NCBI GenBank assembly: GCA_009809945.1
Contig: WTPW01000856.1
Coordinates: forward strand, 64,375 to 128,374
DNA: 64,000 nt
Source of the DNA: Gigaspora margarita
Taxonomy: Eukaryota; Glomeromycota; Glomeromycetes; Diversisporales; Gigasporaceae
Direction: 5' to 3'
Below the pieces are notes generated by a model. The model saw only the letters and a program-made list of their open reading frames with translations, was not told the origin of the DNA and made no database searches. Below, one piece after another: positions 53,406 through 62,567 of the stretch (positions are counted from its first letter, which is position 1; every line of letters starts with the position of its first letter). The position numbers and the translations under genes were made by a program.

Positions 53406-54533
53406 CAAAGATAGCACTGAACCCTTTTTTGGCGATTTTGAAAGTTTCAGGTTTCGGATTATAGCTTTCAAAACCTTATTCGAAACTTGAAACCTCACCT
53501 GAAACCCAAAACCTTGACCGAAACCCGAAAACTCAACCGAAATCCTGAAACTGATCAAAACCCTTTTGTGCCAAATCCAAAAGTTTCAAGCTTCAGATTA
53601 TAACTTCCGAAACTTTATCCGAAACTTGAAACCTCATCCGAAACATCATTCGAACCGAAACCTCACCTGAACACCAAAAACTACCCCACTCCATATACAT
53701 TGATTGCATTAATGTATTATATATATATCTTTCAATTATACATCAAATGCACTGATGTATGCTATGTATCTCTTTAATGTACATTAATCACACTAATGTA
53801 TGTTATATATCTCCTTAAAGAATTCAATAAAATTTAATATCCAGCGCTATTTGGGCTGGAATGCATCCAACAATTTATTGCATGCGTGCAATCCTTTTTG
53901 TTGTTATTATTCAAAGTACAACATGAAAGGTATAATTCTGAAGTTTATATTTTGACAATCAAGGTTGCTTTGCAAGCATCAGTTTTTTTACTTATTACAT
54001 AAAAACTGGGTACAATATCTGATATCAAGTAATAATAAGTAATTAGTACATCCATATCTACTAATGATAAGTTACCGCAGAATTAAATAAATTGTTGGTA
54101 TCAAAAGGCATAAAATACTTATCAATTCATCATTGGCAATTTTTTCTATCGTCCTAGAATTTTGAAATCAGTTGTAATAACGGTATGATATTAAAAATAA
54201 AGTTGATCAGCTTTAAAAAAAACCCCCCGAACAAACCAAGGCAGAGAAAAAAATTGCCATAAACATAATTAAAAAAAAAGATCTATACAATATTATAATT
54301 TATTCAAAAATAATTTTACATTTTGGGTTCATTAAAAATAAGGTAACTTTATAATAAATTTATAAGCTTCAATATTATATTTTGGAGTTTCGGATTATAG
54401 GTTTGGGTTTCGGATTATAGTTTCGGGGTTCGGGTTTCGGAGTTTTGATTTTTTAAAAAAATCCAAAACTAGTTTCGGATCAGAACCGTTCCGAAACTAG
54501 TTTCGGGTAGGTTTCGTTTCGACGCCATGTTTG
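53406..54533. mobile_element. hAT-type foldback with GAAACC-repeat arms, 1,128 bp
   Basis: Ends CAAAGATAGCACTGAACCC and, inverted, CAAACATGGCGTCGAAAC. Perfect 8-bp duplication ATATACAT (53,398-53,405 and 54,534-54,541). Both arms (about 53,440-53,680 and 54,380-54,520) consist of degenerate GAAACC/GGTTTC hexamers. The interior is AT-rich with two GTACATTAATCA...ATGTATGCTATATATCTC-like units (53,700-53,820). Non-coding. Confidence 0.8.
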
Positions 54534-54541
54534 ATATACAT

Positions 54542-55551
54542 AAATAGCTTTGAGACATATTGCTATTTAAACTGAATCCAAGCACTTTAATTTTAAACCG
54601 AATATACTCTAAGTGGATTAAGAATTAATTTCAAGTTCGAATTCTTTAACGATCGAGTGAATTTAAAACTTCGTTTCAACTTAGATCTATTTAGAATCAA
54701 ATTGATTCTAAATCTAGCAAGATTCTACTTCGACGTACAGCATATATCAAGCCAAAACTTAAATATGGTACTTGTTTAGTCTTACAATAATTTTTTATTA
54801 ATGAATAAGTTCTCAAAAAAGTACTTTAAACAGTATAAATAAGGTACCCATAAACGCTTTTGAAAATTTTTTATTTTTTGTTTTGTGCCATTTTAATGAA
54901 CAGACTTTTTTGATAGATCGCAAAATCACCTTTAACACTACATAGTTTAGTCTTATTTCTTTGCATCTTTAGAATCTCGTGCTTATTTTGCATGAACAGT
55001 ACGGTGACAATGCATAGGATTATTCTTTAAATAATATAATATTTGTACCCAGAGTGCGAATTTTAAGGTGCATCTATAATCAATCTTTTGATGGATATCA
55101 ATTTTTTTAATCAATGAGGGATCAGCGACCCATTGCATGCATCACTATCTTGCCAATACCTGTTAAAGATTGAATTTGGTAAAGGTTATAATCCTGATGC
55201 ATCCGATACGGAAATTTATAAATTAAAATCAGGCGTGGATTTAATCACTTGCATAAAATAGTTAAAGTGATATATGCAAGAATTTTGCAGAATTAGTAAT
55301 AATATCCTGATCCGGATCACTGCGAATAATTAAGATTGTTCTGGGAGGGAACAATTTATTGTATGATAAATTGTTAAGTGTAAGAAAAAAGATTAGATGT
55401 TATAGTGAAGATTTTAAATAAATCCAAAATATATATAAAACATGCGTTTTGACCTTGAATCAATTTTTAGAACTGCCAAAGTTCAGATAACTATAATATA
55501 TAAAATAATAAAAGATAATAAATTTCTACTTTGAATAAAATTATCATAAAT
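54542..55551. other. Spacer inside the presumed hAT element, no frame seen
   Basis: AT-rich sequence between the foldback and the transposase start. Possible 5' leader of the transposase; no motif recognised. Confidence 0.35.
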
Positions 55552-55746
55552 ATGGAAGAAATTGTTAGTTCCACTGCTGTTCAAACACACTCTGACATTA
55601 GTGCCGTTCAAGTGCCTTCTGATGTTAGTTCCACTGTTGTTCAAATTCCCTCTGGCTTTGCTCTGCCACTTAAAACGTAGGGTAAACGCTGAACAGGTTT
55701 TTACCATTCTATAACAAAAAAAGCAGGAAATATTATTGCTTGGCTA

Positions 55747-57027
55747 TAGAGATGATGATCGATCATCCCGTGATCGATCATTTGGTTTGTTTGATCGTGA
55801 CCGATCATAAAATTTTTTTTTTGTGTACGATCATTCGATAAGGGATCGAACATATCGAACATTATCGATTACAGGTATATATATTAAATAATATGCGAAA
55901 ATCGATAATCGATCTAAAAAAATCTGATCGATCATTAAATTTTAAAACATTTTGATGTGTTCGATTTAAAAATAGAAAATCTAAAACCTAAAATAGAATA
56001 AAAGTCGTTGAAGATAAGCTAAATCTGTCATTCACAGTAGCAGCTTATTTAGTATAAGTAGAATAGTTGCTATTATGGATATATTCTTCGCGTATTAAAG
56101 AGGTTGAGAATTCTAGATCTTACACTATTTAGGTCGATAATTCAAGAAATTTATTTTCGAGTTTAGTTCATGTATCATAGAGAAATTGAATTTTTAACTT
56201 CCTGCACTATACAAGTTATTCATGGTTATAAATAAATGGCAATTCCATAAAATAAAAATTATTTGTCATTTCTTATGATCACACAACGATTAATATTTAT
56301 TTCTAGAATAACTACACTGCCAATTTCTTATGCTATAAACTCTCTACGAATGTAAAAACCTAGTCGTTTTATTATTATGTGTACAGTGTAATAATTACTA
56401 CAACTTGTAATTATTACTGCGTGTAGTAATATTTACTACATGTAGTAATTATTACTAAGTGTAGTAATTATTACTACGTGTAGTAATAATTACTATGTGT
56501 AGTAATTATTATTACGATTACTACTTTTATAGTAAATAATTACTACATTACGACAAATTGCATTTTGAATCAGCACCTAAACACACCCAGAGCCTCGTGA
56601 CCTCATTTAGAGTTGGACAAAGTCGATCCACGCCTCAATCGAAGCCTTACCGTTATTAGGGTTTAGATAGTAGAGTTAGTTTTAGTTGGTATTAGTCGCG
56701 TACAGTAGTTATATTTAGATTTAGGGTACATATTTTTCCCTCTCACAACGTACCTAACACATTTCTAATTTAAATTACCATGTGGCAATAAAACATAATT
56801 AAGACTTAATTCTTCAACATAATGTTATATTAGAAACTCTATAAAAAAAAATTAAGTGACTAAAGGATCGATCATATGATCGATCATAAAATCGATCAAA
56901 TAATTGGTGGATTTGGATCGATTACTAATTTTAATCGATCATAATTTGATCAATCAAACATTTGAACATTTTATAGATAATCGATCATATGATCGATCAA
57001 GAAAACCTTCACCGATCAACATCTCTA
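55747..57027. mobile_element. hAT foldback inserted in the hAT transposase, 1,281 bp
   Basis: Ends TAGAGATGATGATCGATCAT and, inverted, TAGAGATGTTGATCGGTGAA. Perfect 8-bp duplication CTTGGCTA (55,739-55,746 and 57,028-57,035). Subterminal regions are packed with GATCGATCA and ATCGATC words (about 55,755-55,935 and 56,866-57,000), probable transposase-binding repeats. Removing the insert and one TSD restores an open junction of the transposase frame. It encodes nothing. Confidence 0.85.
56375..56545. repeat. Tandem palindromic repeat, about 19-bp unit, AGTAATTATTACTACRTGT
   Basis: Seven or eight imperfect units, each containing the self-complementary core GTAGTAATTATTACTAC, at the centre of the 55,747 foldback. 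Confidence 0.75.
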
Positions 57028-58965
57028 CTTGGCTAAATTAAGTGGCAAACCTGACAAGCTTAATAATTATGTTCTTTGGTATAGTAATTAGTCTCCCACT
57101 GAAAAAACTAAATATATTCAAATAGTTAAAGAAGAAAAACTTATACTTCATAAATGTACTAATAATAGTATTGATAACAAAAATAAGAAAGAAGATTCAT
57201 TTACCAACCTGACTATCCATAATGATAATGATAATAACATGCAGCAACTTTCTGTGCCTTGTCAAAATATACTTCTTAATTGGTGTACTCATCCCATGTC
57301 TCAAGTCAGTCTAAAAAGCTTCATCATAAGCTTTTAAAATCTATTATTCATGGAAATATTCCTTTTTATTTTGTTAATAATCCGTATTTTTAAGATTTTC
57401 TTAATGATTTAAATCCTTTATACATTTCATCCTTCTAAAGTATGATCAAAGGTTGCATATTAACAGAGATGTTTTCAGATCATATTCAAGTAAAATTGAA
57501 TACACTTTCAACTTTAACTGATTTGACAGTTTCTCTTAATAGGTGGACAGATAATTCTGGAAACTCAGTATATGGATTTATGGCTCTTAAAGAGAATAAA
57601 GAAACAGTAATCGATGTGCTTGATTTGTCTGTGTATTGCCACATGGGTGACTTTCTTTATAATAAATTAAAAGAAGTTTTAACTGCAAATGGTATTCAAA
57701 TTAAGAAATTAGTTCTTGCCTGTGTTACTGATAACCCATCGAATATGAGCAAAATGAGACAATTGCTTAATATAAGTATATATTCAATAAAATTAATATA
57801 CAGTTATATATTTAATTTATATATTTAATTTTTATATTAAATTAATAAATTTAGAAAAATACCCTAATGTAATTTCTATTCACTGTTGTTTGCACATCTT
57901 CAATTTGATTGTTAAAGAAATTTTAGATTTTTTTAATATTATAACAATTTGTAAAAAGAACCAAAAACTTGTTATTTTTTTTAATTCATCACATATCTGG
58001 TATCATGAATTACAGAACTGGCAAAAAGAGTATAGAATTGGCCATTTCTTGAAACCTTTTGTGAAACTAGATAATATTCACTAGCTAAAGTTTGCATGGA
58101 CATATCAGTTTACGATTAGGACTTTCAACATTGTTTTTCATAAAGCGAAAATTCTTGGTATAAATACTCTGAAATTGAAAATATAACAGTTAAACCATTA
58201 TTCATGACAAATATCATTTTGCAAATAATGATATATTAATATGAGTAATAAAACCAATAGTCGATGCTATTGAAAAACTCAAGTCAAATGCTTCTACTCT
58301 GGCTAATATATTTAAAGAACTTATCTATATATATAGATAAATTTCCCAACTTGAAATTTCTATTAGTAGTTTTAAAGCCCATGCTCTTGCTGTTATTAGT
58401 AAACATGCAAGAGAATTTGACAGTGATATTTTTTTTATTGTATTCTTCTTTTTTTTAACCTATAAGCAACTTGCAATATCTTGAAAAATGAATAAAGAAG
58501 CAATTAGCTAAAGCTTGGGGTTTTAGTAGACAAGATACAACCCTTTTGCTTAATGAATTAATAAATTATAAGAATAACTACTCTCTATTTGACAAACCTC
58601 TTTCTAATCCTTCACAATCTTTATGATCATTTTGGACCAATTTTACTGAACATTTCCTACTTTTATACTGCTTTGCAATGAAAGTTTTTGCTATCGTTTC
58701 TCATGCAGCTAGCTATGAACAGCTTTTTTTATCTTTAGGATTAGTCAAATCAAAAATAAGAAATAGACTAACTTCTAATAATCTTTCAATTATTGGGCAG
58801 CTCAGAAGCAAGCTTAAAAAGGCTATAACTATAACTATAAAAAAAAATAGAGTAGTTGTTGGGCCTTCAGTCTATAGTGAAAAAAGTGTTAATATCTCAT
58901 TTGCTAAGAAGAATGAATTAATAGAGGAATTAAATAAAAAGTTGGAAGACGTTGAATATGAATAA

Positions 58966-60120
58966 AATAGATCTGCTAAAAGAATTTTTTGACTTTGAAG
59001 CATTTGAAAGAAGTCAAGAAACACTTAACTTAGATCAAAGTAAAAGCAATGTGCTAGTAGAAAAGGGGAATGATCTATTGATAATATTCTTAATAATTAA
59101 ATTTTTCATTTATATGTATTATAATATGTAATGTATGCTATTATATTATAAATAAAGTTAGTTTAAGTAAGTCAAGTTTAGTATTTAAGTAAGCCAAGTC
59201 TGGTATTTTCTAATTTAGAATTTGAACAAACTCAAATTTCTTAAGATAAGTTTTGAATCATTCTGACTATAAGTTTTTTTTTTATCAATCTAATCTACAG
59301 GACATGCCCAGGAATAAAAGGCATGCTCCCTGCAAATGCATGCCTCCCTGGGCATGCCCTAAAAATTTTCTGTACCTCTAACCCTATTTAAGCATAATGG
59401 AAAGTTATTTTGATTAGCCAACGTAATACAATTGAATGTAGATCATTATATAAATTATTTATATTAGTTTTAAAGTACTTTCTAAATGAAAGTGTAATCG
59501 CTCATATAACAAATGGCTAAGCATGCTTCTACAATTAAATAATTTTCAGAATATATTGGTTTTTCACTTTACTAGTAGTTGGCAAATTTAATCAAATATA
59601 ATTAGATTCTACAGGGACTTTTGCTAATACCATATATTTACTAATAACTAAATAGCAAATTGTTAAATAGGTTTATAAGACTTTTTTTGAAGTTTTTTTG
59701 AAAGGCCTTTTTAAAGTTTTATTACTGCAGCTAATGTAGTCTTGAAACTTGTACTCAAAATCTAGATAATAAGAAATATTCGAATAATATTTAATTTGTA
59801 AAAAATATAATTTTTTATTATATATATCATATAAAGCTTACAAAAGTAAAAAAAGCATTTAGGTAGTAGTTAAAATTTAGAATAATTCTTGCAGGTTGCA
59901 GATAATATTATCTTGAATTTTTGTTATAATATAGATATGATAGTTTTTTTTAATTTCTTTTTTTTTTAATATTATATGAATTAGATATATTGTATTGTTA
60001 TATTAGTATAAATATTAAGAATAGTATAAATTTTATTGAACCAATCAAATTTGTAGTATTAACTTTAGTAAAAAAAACTTTTTTCCATTCTTAAAAAGAA
60101 GCTTTTTGCACTATAATTTC
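58966..60120. other. hAT 3' region and AT-rich spacer
   Basis: Coding-like traces continue to about 59,080. GGGCATGCCC-type words at 59,300-59,362 mark the probable right end of the hAT element. Beyond that AT-rich sequence without a recognised gene. Confidence 0.4.
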
Positions 60121-60126
60121 TCTAAT

Positions 60127-60305
60127 AGTATGTTATCATGGTACATTACCTTAGTACATTATCTTAGTATAGTATCTTAGTACGTTATCATAGTACATTA
60201 TCATAGTATATTATCTTAATACATTATATTAAAATGTTATCTTAGTACGTTATATTAGAATGATATCTTAGTATGTTATAATAGAACATTATCTTAGTAC
60301 TTTAT
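60127..60305. repeat. 13-bp minisatellite (AGTACRTTATCTT)
   Basis: About 13 imperfect units of AGTACATTATCTT and variants (AGTACGTTATCAT, AGTATATTATCTT), some with 14-15-bp spacing in the second half. Confidence 0.8.
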
Positions 60306-60458
60306 TGTGAAAATTCCAAGTTTCTACAGATATATAAACTCTGCTTTTTCACCCAAGGCAGAGCAGGTTCTGTCCTTTACTTCTTTTCCTTTATAAAAAT
60401 ATTTGTACTTAAAAATATTATATTTAATAAACTGATATTATCCTATAAAATATAAAGC

Positions 60459-60573
60459 TAGGATTGTTAATGGAGTACTCCAAACTATAATAAAATATAT
60501 AAACCACTCTAGTTTGAAACTAGAGTGGTTTATATGTTTTATTATAGTTTGGAGTACTCTATTAACAACTCTA
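60459..60573. mobile_element. hAT-type MITE, family M1 copy 2 (115 bp)
   Basis: Ends TAGGATTGTTAATGGAGTAC and, inverted, TAGAGTTGTTAATAGAGTAC. Perfect 8-bp duplication TATAAAGC (60,451-60,458 and 60,574-60,581). Near-perfect hairpin with centre CTAGTTTGAAACTAG. Sister of 24,703-24,816. Confidence 0.9.
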
Positions 60574-60581
60574 TATAAAGC

Positions 60582-61155
60582 CATCACCTTTATATTCTCT
60601 AATCCTTTATCTATTGTATAAAGAACCTTTATTTATTTTTTGGTTATTGATTTGTTTGATTGAATTATTTATTCTCTTTTATTCCTTGACGATATAATTC
60701 TTTTCTTTAATATTCTCTACTCTAGAATTTATCTTCTTTTATTATTAGTTTCTTTGATATTGTACACATTTCTTACCCTCTTACATGTTAAGTCAAGTGA
60801 TATAGTTTTTTGTCTAAAAGTTACTATATTATAGTATGTTAAATCAAATTTTTGTAGATTTTTGTATAGTTAGAATAATGTAGCTAGAATATATATATTG
60901 TAAGAACAAAATTATAGCAAGTTTAGAATCTACTTAAGTTAATTCTGAATATACATGGGTTGTGATAGAATTTCAAAACATTCTCGCATTAATAAAGAAT
61001 TCATATTTAACCTAAACAAAAATAAAGAAATTTATAAATCAATTTATCGAATTAAGTTATTATTTTATGATTTTAAGAGTAGAAGATACTATTTTAAAAT
61101 TATATATAATCTTAATGGTAAATTTTTTTTATATTTAATTTTATAGAAAATTATA
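60582..61155. other. Spacer; left flank of the TTAA element
   Basis: No gene. From about 61,050 the sequence is paralogous to about 44,410-44,500. Confidence 0.5.
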
Positions 61156-61159
61156 TTAA

Positions 61160-62012
61160 TTAATAATCTGCCTGTCAACTGGAGAGTGACAAAATGTGGC
61201 ATGCTCCATCTAAAATTTTTTTCTTATTAAGTTAATGATATATGTCCACTAATTGAAAGTTGTAGAGCTCATCGAGACACATCTAATAGCAGTTAGACCA
61301 TCCAAATCAGCTTAGTGAATAGCGAGATATCATCAAAAAATGATTGGCTGACTATATAAAATCCTGTGACATGGATTATATATGAAAATCACTATAGGTG
61401 AAATGTGGCATGCTTCTATCTAAAAATTTTCTTACTAAGTTAATAATATATGTTACTAATTGAAAGTTGTAGAGCTCGTTGCGATGCATCTAACGGTAGT
61501 TAGATCATCCAAATCAGCCTAGTAGATGGCGAGATATCATCGAAAAGCGATTGGCTAACTATAAAATCTCTATATAAACAATAATTGTTTACATAGAGAT
61601 TTTATATAGTCGGCCAATCATTTTTTGACAATATCTCGCCATTCACTGAGCTGATTTGGATGATCTAACCACTGTTAGATACGTCTCAATGAGCTCTACA
61701 ACTTCAATTAGTAGACATGTATTGTTAACTTAGTAAGAAAAAAATTTTTAGATAGAAGCACGCCACATTTTACCTATTGTGATTTTCATATATAATCTGC
61801 ATCACAGGATTTTATATAGTCAGCCAATCATTTTTCAACAATATCTCACTATCCACTAGGCTGATTTGGATAATCTAATCACTATTAGATGCGTTTCGAT
61901 GAGCTCTACAACTTTCAATTAGTGGGCATATGTCATTAACTTAATAAGAAAAAAATTTTAGATAGAAGCATGCTACATTTCGTCACTCTCTAGTTGACAA
62001 ACAGATTATCAA
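61160..62012. mobile_element. TTAA foldback element, 853 bp, with a known empty site
   Basis: Bracketed by TTAA (61,156-61,159; 62,013-62,016). Ends TTAATAATCTGCCTGTCAAC and, inverted, TTGATAATCTGTTTGTCAAC. Same A-B-B'-A' layout as 42,326-43,172. The site without insertion is preserved in the paralogous segment around 44,501. Non-coding. Confidence 0.9.
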
Positions 62013-62052
62013 TTAAGTAAACTAATTTTAATTTTTAAGACAAGTTTGTAGA

Positions 62053-62215
62053 ACAGGTTTTTCTAATTAGGGCCATGTCATTAATCACCTGATTATTTTT
62101 TATCAGAGGCCTACCCCTCCCCTCTTCTTTAATATATATATAGTCAGGTTCTTATATGTAATTTCAACTTTTTTTACCCCCCCTAAAAAATCACCTGATT
62201 TTTGTCACTCCCCTT
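62053..62215. mobile_element. Insertion of about 160 bp relative to the paralogous segment
   Basis: Absent from the 44.5-kb paralogue. It contains TAATCACCTGATTATTTTTT and AAATCACCTGATTTTTGTCA, and C-rich patches (CCTACCCCTCCCCTC, TTACCCCCCCTAAA). Ends TAGGGCCATGTCA and, inverted, TAAGGGGAGTGACA resemble each other weakly. The superfamily is not assigned. Confidence 0.45.
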
Positions 62216-62216
62216 A

Positions 62217-62567
62217 TAATGATAGTAAAATTATTAAAATTGGTTAAAAACTTAGTGAAATATATATTTTTAGTAATAAAACTAACTTATAAATTTACGC
62301 AAATTGACCAATTAGAATTAGCAACCCAGAAAAATTTGGGCAAATACAGAAATACTTTGTAATATATACAACTATATTTTTTTAAAATATAATAATAGTT
62401 CAAAATTTTACCATAATAGATAAATTGTTTTATTTATATTTGGTAAAATTTTAATAATAAGTAATTGTAATTTAAAAAAGTTTTATTAGTAGCATATATT
62501 AGTTTTATATGAAAATTTTAAAATACCATATAAAACTATATAAAAATGATCTATGTATCCTCTACCC
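62217..62567. other. Spacer, no gene seen
   Basis: The first part (to about 62,280) continues the paralogy with 44,560-44,640. The rest is AT-rich. Confidence 0.4.

Larger units (their letters stand above)
55552..58965 (+). pseudogene. hAT transposase pseudogene, interrupted by a foldback
   Basis: Starts MEEIVSSTAVQTHSDISAVQ at 55,552. A BED-finger-like part (GFYHSITKKAGKYYCLAKLSG when read across one TSD copy) is split by the insertion 55,747-57,027. Then KLNNYVLWYSN*SPTEK; SLKSFIISF; and the RNase H core: TVSLNRWTDNSGNSVYGFMA, LDLSVYCHMGDFLYNKLKEV, LVLACVTDNPSNMSKM. Next come HCCLHIFNLIVKEI, FFNSSHIWYHELQNWQKE, GFSRQDTTLLLNELINYKN, and the C-terminal dimerisation block FAIVSHAASYEQLFLSLGLV, KSKIRNRLTSNNLSIIGQLR. 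Many stops and frameshifts. The usual DGWTD Asp is Asn here (LNRWTDN). Confidence 0.85.
52905..59395 (+). mobile_element. Probable hAT transposon with nested insertions (6.5 kb; about 4.1 kb without)
   Basis: Left end AGGCACGGGCTTTAGGGGCA, then GCCCCGGGGCATGCCC; the right end inverted has GAGGTACAGAAAATTTTTAG, then GGCATGCCCAGGGAGGCATG. The self-complementary GGGCATGCCC word is clustered at both ends only (52,925-52,968 and 59,300-59,362), as expected for hAT subterminal binding sites. Between them lies the hAT transposase relic, a 1.13-kb foldback (53,406-54,533) and a 1.28-kb foldback (55,747-57,027). No clean 8-bp TSD was found at the outer ends, so the limits are inferred. Confidence 0.45.
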
